From Acidobacteriaceae bacterium (GTDB lineage: Bacteria; Acidobacteriota; Terriglobia; Bryobacterales; Bryobacteraceae), in the NCBI GenBank assembly GCA_019244945.1, contig JAFASD010000344.1:1-10678 (forward strand): a stretch of DNA of 10,678 bases, read 5' to 3'. A program made the position numbers and the translations under genes. This document shows, piece after piece, positions 1 to 7,391 of the stretch; position 1 is the stretch's first letter; each line of letters begins with the position of its first letter. Under the pieces are notes generated by a model. It saw only the letters and a list, made by a program, of their open reading frames with translations, made no database searches and had not been told where the DNA came from.

Positions 1-800
1 TATTGAAGCTTATAATGCCTGCCGCGATACATGCCGACACGTTCCACGTCGCGGACGCGGATCAGTTGTACGCTGATGTTGTCACTGCCATCGCGCTGTT
101 TGGCAAGTGCGACCAGTTCGTGGGCGGCCTTGTCGAGGTCGGACGCCGCTGCTGTAACTTGGCAGATATCATCGGTCGAGACCGAATTGTGCAGTCCGTC
201 GGAAGACAGCAAGAGTAAGTCGCCCGGATATAACTGGTGTTCGCTCGTTTCGACGGTCAGAAACATGTCGCCACCTAGGGAGCGGCTGAGCAGGTGAGAC
301 GTTTCAGCCCGGGCGGCTTCGCGAGCCGATAACAATCCAAGGCGCAACTGTTCATTGACGACGGTGTGATCGCGCGTAAGAGGCGCGGAATAACCCTGCC
401 GAATTAAGTAACATCGCGAATCTCCGGCGTGCGATACGATTGCGCGGTCGTATCGCAGAGCACATGCCACCACAGTGGTGGCCATGGAACACCCGGCGGG
501 ACCTGTACCCAGACCTTTTTCAAAAACCGCTGTATTCGCGGTCTGTACCAAACGGGGGAGTAGAGAACTCAAAGGCTCGCCCCGGATGGCGGTGCGGAAT
601 CCGTTGAGTAACGTTTCTATTGCCGTACTGGACGCAATTTCGCCGCGATCCTGGCCACCGACTCCGTCCGCGAGGGCAAATAGCCAACCATGAGCACGGG
701 CCTCCTGAGGTGTTTGCGGGAGCACGTGACCGAGGCAATCCTCGTTGTGCTCCCGCATCACGCCTGGATCAGATACTTGTGCAAACTCCAAATCCAGCAT
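1..800 (-). CDS. PP2C-type serine/threonine protein phosphatase (runs to the left window edge)
   Basis: This encodes a metal-dependent protein phosphatase of the PP2C (PPM) family, which removes phosphate from Ser/Thr residues in the cytoplasm, probably opposing a Hanks-type kinase. The 266 visible residues hold all the usual metal-binding motifs: REHNED at 16-21, ADGVGG at 44-49 (Asp45, Gly46), SHAGDSR near 123-129, SSDGLHN at 199-205 and DN at 240-241 near the end. The catalytic domain is therefore complete and no membrane segment is seen. The next codon begins TA at the window edge, so the protein either stops exactly there (266 aa, a normal length for a stand-alone PP2C) or continues with Tyr. 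The ATG at 800 lies 12 nt after the permease stop, in the same frame, with no Shine-Dalgarno close to it, so translation is probably coupled to the permease. Family assignment is firm; the substrate is unknown. Confidence 0.93.
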   Translation of the reverse strand, partial: MLDLEFAQVSDPGVMREHNEDCLGHVLPQTPQEARAHGWLFALADGVGGQDRGEIASSTAIETLLNGFRTAIRGEPLSSLLPRLVQTANTAVFEKGLGTGPAGCSMATTVVACALRYDRAIVSHAGDSRCYLIRQGYSAPLTRDHTVVNEQLRLGLLSAREAARAETSHLLSRSLGGDMFLTVETSEHQLYPGDLLLLSSDGLHNSVSTDDICQVTAAASDLDKAAHELVALAKQRDGSDNISVQLIRVRDVERVGMYRGRHYKLQ

Positions 801-812
801 GAACCGGAGAAA

Positions 813-2621
813 CTAGAAGCTGCCGGCGCGCGCCTCCTTTTGAATCAGAGTTGTGCGGCCGGTGATCTTCGAGGTTCGGAAGAAATAGACACCGCCATAG
901 AGGCCCCAGACGATTGCTATTCCGAGGGCGAGCAGGGGTTCCATTTTAGTGCCGTATCCCATGAAAGGCCCAATCAGATAGAAAGCCATGCAGGCGAGGT
1001 TCGCGGCCAACCCGAATACCGGGATTAGGAAGTGTCTCACCGCGCTGAACTTCGGATGCTTGTGGTAAGCCACTATGCAGATCACGCAGCTCAGCATATA
1101 AAGCAAGAACGTACCAAAGTTTGAAGCCAAGGTAATGGTGAGTAGGCTATTAGGGAGAGCGGCCATTTTGTCATGGCTTAAATAGCCGAAGCTGGACCAG
1201 AAACCATGCGGCAGAGCCTGAATGGCGGCGTCAGTAGGCGCGACTGCATCTCCGAATACCACGGATGCACCAATGACTCCGATGACGGCGGAGATAGCCG
1301 CCAAAGTCCAGATGGCGCGGTGAGGAGTTAGATTCGCGGAATGTAGGGCGCCCAGGCTGTCGGGCAACTCTTTGTCTTTACCCATCGCGTAAGTTACCCG
1401 CGCTCCGGTGTTTATGCAGGAGAGCGTTGTGCCGATGATCGCGAGAAACACCGTGAAGGCCTCGATTAGCATGAATGTCCGCCCGTGCCCTGAGCCGAAG
1501 AGAGCATCACCGACGACGACCATCATGTCGCCGATGGGTGCAGCCGATCCCGAGGCACTTTGCATCGTGTAGCCGCTGTTCAAAAAGTAGTTCGCAGCGA
1601 AATACTCGACTAGGTAACAAAACGCTCCCTGAACCAAGAGCGAAGTGATAACCGCAATCGGGACGTCACGCTTAGGATTTTTAGCCTCGCCACCCATTGC
1701 CGTTACCGATTCGAAGCCCACCAAAATCAGAATCGCGACTGTGGCTTGAACGAAAACCCATCCGAAATTGTGTATTCCCGTAACCGATCCTCCACTGGGG
1801 TGACTTAGAAAGTTGCCCTTGTCGTCGTGTTCGGGATAAGCAATGTGGAAAGGAACAGGTTTTCCAGCGGCATCTAACTTCGGCTTAGGTACTCCGTTTG
1901 CATCTCTGACGATCGTCTCGGTGGTCTGGCCTTTGTCCACGGTCTTCGTGGTCGCAAACTCGTAGGTGTAGGCTTCGCCGGAAGTCGAGTCGAATTGATA
2001 CGCGACACTGCCGGGCGGATGGTTCATGCGGTAGCCGAGCGCCATCACCGAAAAGACCAGCAAAGCGGAGATCTGAATGACGTTTATCGCAATATTCACA
2101 GAAGTAGAGCCATTCACGCCTCGATGGGCGATATAGGCTACTCCAAACGAAAAAATGATCGCGACGAGGGCCATGAAGGCCGGCCCAGGATTTGAGGCAC
2201 TCATGAAATTGGGCCAGATCGTCCCGACCAGATACCCGCAGAGCACTCCCATGACTGCGACCATCACGCCGGGATAGATCCAATAATAAAGGTGTGAACC
2301 CCAGCCAACAATGAACTTTGAGAGTCGGGCGAAGCGCCACATGCGCTCGTGATTGAGAAAAGATTGTTCAGCGAAATAGTAGGAACTCCCTGTGCCGGGA
2401 TACAACTTGGCCATTTCTGAATAACAGACGGCAGTCGCCAGACACAGTAAGAGAGCTAGGACTATCCCGAGCCACATGGAAGGTGCAGTAACTCCCGTGC
2501 CGCCCTGAATGGCGAACGTTAACCACAAGAACGCTCCCGGGGCGATTAACGCCATAGCGTTCATGGTCAAACCGGTCAAACCGAGGGTCGGTTTCATTTC
2601 TAATGCGTTATTTTCTGCCAT
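813..2621 (-). CDS. APC-superfamily permease (amino acid/amine transporter-like) with a long periplasmic loop
   Basis: This is a polytopic inner-membrane transporter of the amino acid-polyamine-organocation superfamily, 602 aa with about 12 hydrophobic segments. Segment 1 starts around residue 15. The family signature is clear: GFESVTAMGG at 302-311 followed by EAKNPKRDVPIAV at 312-324, which in this fold marks TM6 and its cytoplasmic end. Between predicted TM5 (about 175-197) and TM6 lies a hydrophilic stretch of about 85 residues (about 199-285) that should face the periplasm and is long for the family. I chose the ATG at 2621 over an upstream in-frame start at 2666 because AAGGAG lies 10 nt before it and the extra 15 residues look non-native. 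The gene sits 48 nt after the porin stop and 12 nt before the phosphatase, in the same direction, so an operon is likely. The substrate cannot be read from the sequence. Confidence 0.9.
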   Translation of the reverse strand: MAENNALEMKPTLGLTGLTMNAMALIAPGAFLWLTFAIQGGTGVTAPSMWLGIVLALLLCLATAVCYSEMAKLYPGTGSSYYFAEQSFLNHERMWRFARLSKFIVGWGSHLYYWIYPGVMVAVMGVLCGYLVGTIWPNFMSASNPGPAFMALVAIIFSFGVAYIAHRGVNGSTSVNIAINVIQISALLVFSVMALGYRMNHPPGSVAYQFDSTSGEAYTYEFATTKTVDKGQTTETIVRDANGVPKPKLDAAGKPVPFHIAYPEHDDKGNFLSHPSGGSVTGIHNFGWVFVQATVAILILVGFESVTAMGGEAKNPKRDVPIAVITSLLVQGAFCYLVEYFAANYFLNSGYTMQSASGSAAPIGDMMVVVGDALFGSGHGRTFMLIEAFTVFLAIIGTTLSCINTGARVTYAMGKDKELPDSLGALHSANLTPHRAIWTLAAISAVIGVIGASVVFGDAVAPTDAAIQALPHGFWSSFGYLSHDKMAALPNSLLTITLASNFGTFLLYMLSCVICIVAYHKHPKFSAVRHFLIPVFGLAANLACMAFYLIGPFMGYGTKMEPLLALGIAIVWGLYGGVYFFRTSKITGRTTLIQKEARAGSF

Positions 2622-2631
2622 GTAATCGAAT

Positions 2632-2637
2632 CTCCTT
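2632..2637 (-). promoter_or_regulatory. Ribosome binding site deciding the permease start
   Basis: AAGGAG on the minus strand lies 10 nt before the ATG at 2621. It supports this start rather than the in-frame start at 2666. Confidence 0.75.
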
Positions 2638-2669
2638 GCAGTTTTGTAGAATCTTGAATCAATCACCCA

Positions 2670-3860
2670 CTAACTCTTCGGCGGTGGGAAAAATGCGATC
2701 AGGCCGATGGTGGCCGTGGTTTGGCTTTTCGAAGCGGCCGGGACAGTTCCGCGGTCGAAGAAGTAAACGTTAGAGCCATCGCGCCGGAACTCCAAACGGG
2801 TTAATAGTCCCGTCATGACCTTGTACTCGCCCGTGACGGTAACTTCATGAAGCTTCTGTGGCGTTCCCGTTGTAAATCCAGAGACGTCGTTGTAGTATTC
2901 GGCGCGCGGACTGATCGCAAAATACTTATTCAGTTGGAAATGAAGCGCGCCGGCAAAGCCGATCCAGTGATCGTGACCCGAAATAATGCGGTGCTGTTCG
3001 CCATAATCAAAGTTCAAATATGCGTTGACTTTGTCATTAGGCGTCAGAAGGAGCGTCGTGTCGTATAAGCTGCGATTGCGGTCGTTACTGCCGGTATATT
3101 GCGGTCCGATGTAATAGTTATGGCTCCAGGTGTATTTCTTTCGCGTGATCGCGCCAGTCAGGCCGACAGTTTTCATGTTATTACCGTGGTCATCCACCAC
3201 GGCATTCCAACCATCCACAACCTGAACACCTACATTCAAGTTGCTGCCGATGGGCATCGAGGTACGGATACCGAAGTGGTAATAAGGAATCGCGAGCGCA
3301 AAGAGAAGCGAGCGCGAGTAATTCCAGTTATCTTTCGCTTCAATCACTTCGGCGCCTGCCGATGTGACGAAATCACCAAAATCCGCTTCGAAACCTTTCC
3401 AGTCTTTGGGTTTGACGCTCACGTACGCCTGTTCCACGTAGTCGAAAAATTCAGGATCCGCTTTCGGCGTGTGAACGATGTCGAAAGTCCGCCCGACGCC
3501 GAGATCCAGGCGGAACCCTACAGGAGCTGGATCAACGCTTGCGGTCAGCTTCGCCATACTTAAGCCGACCTGATTTGTTTCATCGTTGAAGTTATAGAAC
3601 TGATTGAAGCCGCCGTCGGGATGATTGTCGTTAAAGCTGTAGTAGGCGTCCAGATAGCCCGAAAAATTGACCTTTCCGATGGTGGTCCAAGTGGGGGCGG
3701 CAGGAGCAGGCGCCGGAGCCGGTGCTGGGGTCTGGGAAGGGGTTGCGGCAGGCGAAGAATTCTGCGAACCGCTAGTATCGGTTGGAGTCTGGCTCCAAAG
3801 AGTTGAGCAAATCAAAACCGCAAGAGCGGGGAGTGCGGATTTCGCTGTAGGCAAGGACAT
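2670..3860 (-). CDS. OmpL-like outer-membrane beta-barrel porin (BBP2 family)
   Basis: This encodes a 396-aa exported protein. A signal peptide ends near residue 23 (ALAVLICSTLWSQ), followed by a Ser/Thr/Pro/Ala-rich linker that includes a run of Ala-Pro pairs at about 45-55. The rest is a beta-barrel of alternating short strands rich in Tyr, Phe, Gly and Asn. The stretch from FSGYLDAYYSFND onward, the conserved ADFGDFVTSAGAEV segment and the later DGWNAV motif match the putative beta-barrel porin-2 (OmpL-like, formerly DUF1597) family. It should form a diffusion channel in the outer membrane. A purine-rich GAGAGGG lies just before the ATG at 3860. It is the first gene of the presumed operon with the permease downstream, which suggests the porin supplies the permease's substrate to the periplasm. 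The C-terminus lacks the usual terminal Phe. The family is fairly certain; the solute is unknown. Confidence 0.88.
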   Translation of the reverse strand: MSLPTAKSALPALAVLICSTLWSQTPTDTSGSQNSSPAATPSQTPAPAPAPAPAAPTWTTIGKVNFSGYLDAYYSFNDNHPDGGFNQFYNFNDETNQVGLSMAKLTASVDPAPVGFRLDLGVGRTFDIVHTPKADPEFFDYVEQAYVSVKPKDWKGFEADFGDFVTSAGAEVIEAKDNWNYSRSLLFALAIPYYHFGIRTSMPIGSNLNVGVQVVDGWNAVVDDHGNNMKTVGLTGAITRKKYTWSHNYYIGPQYTGSNDRNRSLYDTTLLLTPNDKVNAYLNFDYGEQHRIISGHDHWIGFAGALHFQLNKYFAISPRAEYYNDVSGFTTGTPQKLHEVTVTGEYKVMTGLLTRLEFRRDGSNVYFFDRGTVPAASKSQTTATIGLIAFFPPPKS

Positions 3861-3933
3861 GTTCCCTCTCGAAGAATTGAATTCGACACGGAACGTTGTG
3901 CCGGAGCTACAGACTGGGTAAGCTACTCTGGTC

Positions 3934-3946
3934 TAAGTAAGACTTA
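3934..3946. promoter_or_regulatory. Small palindrome upstream of the porin gene, possible operator
   Basis: TAAGT and ACTTA form a perfect 5-bp inverted repeat around AAG, about 75 nt upstream of the porin start, inside an AT-richer intergenic stretch (3861-4006). The position suits an operator or the 5' leader, but the arms are short and no regulator is recognised. No convincing promoter could be fixed for the porin in this stretch. Confidence 0.2.
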
Positions 3947-4006
3947 ACTATAGTATTGCGGGCTGTTGAAAAGCTAATCAATAATTTTGATCGAGTGTAT
4001 TCAGGT

Positions 4007-4633
4007 CTACCGGCTCACGGGTTGCAAAACGGCATCTGTCGCCACACCGAGACCCACCAAAGAGCCGCCCAGGATGGTGTAAAGTTCCGCAAGCTGTTTC
4101 GTCCGGTTATATGTACCGGCAGTTGCACCACTTTGATCGCTGGGAGAGCCAGCCTGGAAAGCAGAGGCGGTGCCCGCGCGGATACGGGTTAAAAGCGTGC
4201 CTTTTTGATTGAAAACCTTTAATGATCCATTGAGCGCTGCTACTTGTACGCTGCCTTCCTTGAGACGAACCACAGCTTGAGAGCCCGGTTGGGTCCCTAC
4301 GATTAAATAGTTTGCGGCCTGAATGGTGAAACCGTTCATCTTGTCCGCCTTGGCGACTCCCTGCTGGAGCAGCAGGTGATCCTTATAGATGGTGCCCATG
4401 GAATTGACCGCCAGGGTGAGCGCAGCTCCATTCTGCAGCAGGATCTGGCCGGACGCGTCCGTCGTCCTGACTTGTGATCCGTCGAAAAGATTCGCGTTGC
4501 CGTTCACGACAGCGCTGTTCACTTCGAGAGTGCCGACGGCAGAGGCAACGCCGATCGTGGGAGTTACAGCGAACGAAGAAATAACCGAAAGAGCAGTTCC
4601 AAAGCAGAATATCCAGAATCTGTTCAGTCCCAT
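4007..4633 (-). CDS. FecR-domain exported protein
   Basis: The product is about 208 aa. An N-terminal hydrophobic segment (RFWIFCFGTALSVISSFA) is a signal peptide or anchor, followed by a FecR-type beta domain: GVASAVGTLEVNS, then LFDGSQVRTTDASGQILLQNG, where the spaced glycines and the DGS-V-T pattern are typical. The last 60 residues carry a second hydrophobic stretch (YTILGGSLVGLGVATDAVL). Stand-alone FecR-domain proteins in this kind of genome are periplasmic and have no assigned role; there is no sigma factor or TonB receptor next to it, so iron signalling is not supported here. I chose the ATG at 4633 because GGAGG lies 4 nt before it; an in-frame GTG at 4660 and an ATG at 4654 are alternatives. 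A good promoter (4681-4709) lies upstream. It is transcribed divergently from the J-domain gene. Confidence 0.82.
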   Translation of the reverse strand: MGLNRFWIFCFGTALSVISSFAVTPTIGVASAVGTLEVNSAVVNGNANLFDGSQVRTTDASGQILLQNGAALTLAVNSMGTIYKDHLLLQQGVAKADKMNGFTIQAANYLIVGTQPGSQAVVRLKEGSVQVAALNGSLKVFNQKGTLLTRIRAGTASAFQAGSPSDQSGATAGTYNRTKQLAELYTILGGSLVGLGVATDAVLQPVSR

Positions 4634-4680
4634 TCGTCCTCCGCGACCGGCCATAAGCACGGGTAGTCAAAAACTTTTTC

Positions 4681-4709
4681 ATTATAACGGAATCGTTTAT
4701 GATGATCAA
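4681..4709 (-). promoter_or_regulatory. Sigma70-type promoter of the FecR-domain gene
   Basis: On the minus strand TTGATC (4709-4704) and a perfect TATAAT (4686-4681) are separated by exactly 17 nt. Transcription would start near 4674, leaving a leader of about 40 nt before the ATG at 4633. The same short region must also serve the divergent J-domain gene; on the plus strand only weaker candidates (for example TATGAT at 4698-4703) are seen. Confidence 0.7.
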
Positions 4710-4723
4710 ACAGAAGTAGAAGG

Positions 4724-6112
4724 ATGGATTACTACGAGGAACTCGGGATAAATCGGTCGGCTACGGAAATCGAGATCCATCGTGCGCATCGCCGCCTGAC
4801 CAAGCTGCTGCATCCGGATCAGCAAACCGACCGGGCGATGAAGCTGCTTGCGGAGACTCAGATGCGCCGCATGAACGCGATCGTGGCGGTTCTTTCCGAC
4901 CCGGCACAGCGGCGCTTGTACGACAGATCGCTGGAACGGCTACGTGCTCCATCCAGCTTGGCCCCTGCTGCGGTGAACCACACACAAGCTCCTTTGCCGC
5001 AACGTTTTGCGACCCATTCACTTCCTTGGTGGATCGGTAGCACAATCGCGGCGGTAATACTCACCGTGAGTGTGGTTTGGTTTTGGGCGGATAACTTGGG
5101 CAGTTCCTTTGGAGACCGCAACGCTGCTTATGCCCCATCGGAAACCCGAAATAACGGAACAAACGCGAATCGGACAACCTCCAGCCCGACGTCGCCAGTT
5201 TCCGGAAGTCGTACGGACGCTCTTTCACGATTACGCCGCGCACTTTTACCCTCCGTTCCTTCTACCACTAAGGCTCCTGTGAGGTCAGAACGTACCAACG
5301 AACTTAAGCCGAAGTACCAGCCTGTCGGCGGATCATCAGGCCGAGACAGTGGGTCGGAGAACCGCGTTGTGGTGGTTGTCCCGGATGCGCCGGCGCCTGC
5401 TGGACCGTTCAAGGGCAGCTCCGATCAAAATGGAGCGCCCAAAGGACCGGATGAGCCGAGAATGACAACTCCCTCGAGCGGTTCCCGTTCCGCTGAATTG
5501 CTTACGAAGAAAGTTGAGATTCCCCCTCCTCCTAGTGTGCCGACGAGCGCTCTGGCCCGCAATGAGACAACATCTGTTCCCTTCCCTGCTTTGCCGGTAG
5601 CAGTGAATCCGAAGGCGTCCGTGCCGTCCGCTAAATCGAAAGGGATGGCGATGCCCGTGGTGGACAAGGCAACGGATCCTGTGACGCCCACGGCACCAGC
5701 AACTGTGAGCTCTCCTCCGATGGTTGTCAAAGCTCTCCATCAGAGTCCGTTGGAAGGTGAGTGGGTGTACGCGGCCAAGCAACAAGAGAAGGGGAAACCC
5801 GGATTCTATCCACCGGAATTTATCGATCTGAAGCTGTTTTGGAACGAAGGCGCGTTGCACGGGCAATATCGAGCGCGGTATCAGATTACGGACCGCCGGC
5901 CGATATCTCCGGACATTAGTTTCATCTTGCGGCCCGCGGATAAAGACGCGCGGAATTTCGTTTGGCAAAGCGATGATGGACGCCGGGGCACTATGAAAAT
6001 CAGTTCAATCGACGCCGGTAGCATCCGCGTGGAATGGCGGACGACGGTTTTTAGCCGTGGACCAGCTACGCTCACAGCGGGCATGGCCACCCTCGTCCGC
6101 AGCTCTCCTTGA
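4724..6112 (+). CDS. Membrane-anchored J-domain (DnaJ-like) protein with a C-terminal beta domain
   Basis: This is a 462-aa protein. Residues 1-70 form a J domain (DYYEELGI start, HPD at 30-32, SDPAQRRLYD at 58-67), which would stimulate an Hsp70 (DnaK) ATPase in the cytoplasm. There is no Gly/Phe or zinc-finger region, so it is a class III J-protein. One membrane segment lies at about 101-122. Then come about 220 residues of Pro/Ser/Thr/Ala-rich, presumably disordered linker, and a C-terminal domain from about 344 (LEGEWVYAAKQ to the end) with alternating beta pattern and conserved-looking Trp and Arg residues. With the J domain cytoplasmic, that terminal domain should be periplasmic. The start is supported by AGAAGG directly before the ATG, although the spacing is short. 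It is divergent from the FecR-domain gene. The J-domain call is firm; the role of the terminal domain is not known to me. Confidence 0.88.
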   Translation: MDYYEELGINRSATEIEIHRAHRRLTKLLHPDQQTDRAMKLLAETQMRRMNAIVAVLSDPAQRRLYDRSLERLRAPSSLAPAAVNHTQAPLPQRFATHSLPWWIGSTIAAVILTVSVVWFWADNLGSSFGDRNAAYAPSETRNNGTNANRTTSSPTSPVSGSRTDALSRLRRALLPSVPSTTKAPVRSERTNELKPKYQPVGGSSGRDSGSENRVVVVVPDAPAPAGPFKGSSDQNGAPKGPDEPRMTTPSSGSRSAELLTKKVEIPPPPSVPTSALARNETTSVPFPALPVAVNPKASVPSAKSKGMAMPVVDKATDPVTPTAPATVSSPPMVVKALHQSPLEGEWVYAAKQQEKGKPGFYPPEFIDLKLFWNEGALHGQYRARYQITDRRPISPDISFILRPADKDARNFVWQSDDGRRGTMKISSIDAGSIRVEWRTTVFSRGPATLTAGMATLVRSSP

Positions 6113-6126
6113 GACGCCGACCCCGA

Positions 6127-6648
6127 TCAATGGCTGGTTGGGCTGGGGCTGGGACTGCGAACCCCCATGTTGTGCACTGCTACGCCTGAAAAGATGGCGG
6201 CCTCGCCGAGATTCCCAGACGCAAATAGTCCTTTCATTTCTCTGTGTTTCCGAAGCAAGATTTGCGGGACGAGGACGGTCGCCGCGATGCCCGCCTTCAA
6301 CACCACGCCTTTCGTTCCGAACGTCCCGTTTGAGGATGCGAGTAGAGGGTTGCTTTCATGTTTGCCCCAAGAAGTATAAGCGTCCAAGCTAGAAGCGCCA
6401 GCAGCGGCGAACATGCTAGTAATCCACACGGCGTTGAGCAATTTCCCATGATTGCCTTGGACATCCGCAATATTCGTTTTCTGCGGAGCCACGGAGGAGC
6501 TCGAGACGGGAGTCACTGCCGTGGGTTGAACTGCCACTTGCGTTGCGCTCGCCAACTGTCCTGGCTGAATCATTTTCTGCGCGGGCGCGATGCTCGCAAA
6601 TCCACACATCAGGAATGCCATAGCGCCACTTCCGATTACTGTTCTCAT
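6127..6648 (-). CDS. Small exported or membrane protein of unknown function
   Basis: This encodes about 173 aa. The N-terminus is a signal peptide ending near APAQ at about residue 24. A Gln/Val/Ser/Thr-rich stretch follows, then two hydrophobic segments (AVWITSMFAAAGASSLDAYT and LKAGIAATVLVPQILL). The segment reading DAYTSWGKHESNPLL and then GTKGVVLKAG has the Asp...Glu-x-Asn-Pro pattern also seen in small membrane proteins such as the DUF5658-like group. This is a resemblance from memory and not an assignment. It ends in a Ser-Pro repeat tail. I took the ATG at 6648 because GAGGTG just before it serves as ribosome binding site; an apparent GTG start two codons earlier is part of that site. 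The gene converges on the J-domain gene with 14 nt between the stops. A 5-bp hairpin (6660-6673) lies just upstream of the binding site. Confidence 0.7.
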   Translation of the reverse strand: MRTVIGSGAMAFLMCGFASIAPAQKMIQPGQLASATQVAVQPTAVTPVSSSSVAPQKTNIADVQGNHGKLLNAVWITSMFAAAGASSLDAYTSWGKHESNPLLASSNGTFGTKGVVLKAGIAATVLVPQILLRKHREMKGLFASGNLGEAAIFSGVAVHNMGVRSPSPSPTSH

Positions 6649-6747
6649 ATTCACCTCGAATCGCGGTTGCGATCACTGAACTAATCGGCGGATGGTTTGG
6701 TGGAGCTTAGGGTGGGAAGCGGGTTTTTTGGATCGAGGACGCGTCGA

Positions 6748-6777
6748 TTCAGGCCCGGAGGGAGAGTGATCTAAAAT
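6748..6777 (+). promoter_or_regulatory. Possible promoter of tRNA-Pro
   Basis: TTCAGG (6748-6753) and TAAAAT (6772-6777) are 18 nt apart and place the start about 12 nt before the tRNA. The -10 is good and the -35 weak. Confidence 0.35.
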
Positions 6778-6795
6778 GAAGCGAGCCGCGAGTGT

Positions 6796-6872
6796 CGGGG
6801 CGTAGCGCAGCCTGGTAGCGCACCTGCCTTGGGCGCAGGGGGTCGCAGGTTCAAATCCTGCCGCCCCGACCA
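6796..6872 (+). tRNA. tRNA-Pro (anticodon TGG), CCA encoded
   Basis: A full 77-nt cloverleaf is present. The acceptor stem is CGGGGCG paired with CGCCCCG, and the D stem is GCGC/GCGC. The anticodon stem CCTGC/GCAGG carries loop CTTGGGC, giving anticodon TGG. The T stem is GCAGG/CCTGC with loop TTCAAAT, the discriminator is A, and the gene encodes the CCA. It reads Pro CCA codons, and others by wobble. Its 3' side borders a decayed accessory stretch, and a partial copy of its central part lies 2,500 bp downstream. Confidence 0.97.
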
Positions 6873-7391
6873 ATAGGATCAGCATCTTACATCCGACTTC
6901 GGGTACGCTTGAACCCACTGTAGATAATTTTGGAGACGAGATTTTCTTCGGACGCCAACCGCCAGATCATCGTCTCCTCTAGACGAGACCGTTGACGACC
7001 AAGTTGGCAGATTTCGATTTTAGAAGCGTTCCTGCAATTCGCTATTCAGGGTGACGCGTCTTGGATCGCAAGAACTAGAGTGAACCGCGAATAGTACTTG
7101 GGAAGCCCATAAATGGTTGACAGCGGTGCAGGCATCGGCGTAATCTCATTTAACTTGAGCTTAGTCCGGCGGAGGGAGCACAGGATTGCAAACGTTCTCA
7201 CGCGGAAAAATTTGTATGAGCGAGCAAACTCGAAGACGCCTTCGCGGGTTATGCCGCCCTACATCTTGTATTCACGCGGTTAATCACAACGATACCGTCG
7301 CGGGCCGCCGCGTCCCGGAGTTCAGCCAGTGGATTTGAAGCATGTCAGAGACTCGGTCGATGTAGCAACGCGCTGCTTCGGGAGAACGCGG
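6873..7391. other. Gene-free stretch after the tRNA
   Basis: No start-to-stop gene with coding character is seen on either strand. The stretch contains an inverted repeat, GGAGACGA (6932-6939) with TCGTCTCC (6970-6977), and overlapping it a second one, TCGTCT (6970-6975) with AGACGA (6981-6986). Neither has the T-run of an intrinsic terminator. On the minus strand a frame without stops runs over roughly 7080-7255 but lacks an early start and is not recognised. A possible recombinase scrap is listed separately. Confidence 0.5.
7249..7379 (-). pseudogene. Possible degenerate serine-recombinase fragment
   Basis: Reading the minus strand with one frame change near 7335 gives EAARCYIDRVSDMLQIH and then PLAELRDAAARDGIVVINRV, ending at a TAA at 7251-7249. 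The order 'YxDR-S', about ten residues, then 'P-L-LRDAAA-DGI-VV-R' resembles the part of serine-recombinase catalytic domains that follows the nucleophile region (for example the pattern RPxLxRLRDAAxxGxIDxVVV). Only about 40 codons are visible, no catalytic serine is present and one frameshift has to be assumed, so this could be chance. If real, it is a scrap of a mobility gene near the tRNA. Confidence 0.2.

Noticed and set aside
1885..2340. 151-codon minus-strand open frame inside the permease
   Set aside because: Same strand, different frame, fully inside a clear transporter gene; composition (many Arg, His, Ser) is that of a shadow frame.
3099..3563. 154-codon plus-strand open frame opposite the porin
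   Set aside because: Antisense to a well-supported porin, with no start signal and a shadow-like composition.
5336..5968. 210-codon minus-strand open frame opposite the J-domain gene
   Set aside because: Very Arg-rich shadow of the low-complexity linker; no signal for translation.
6673..6918. Open frame antisense to the tRNA (contains AGFEPATPCAQGRCATRLR)
   Set aside because: This is the well-known false protein read from the reverse strand of a tRNA gene; the conserved string comes from the tRNA.
6932..6986. Terminator after the tRNA formed by the GGAGACGA/TCGTCTCC repeats
   Set aside because: There is no following T-run and the loop is long, so an intrinsic terminator is not supported.
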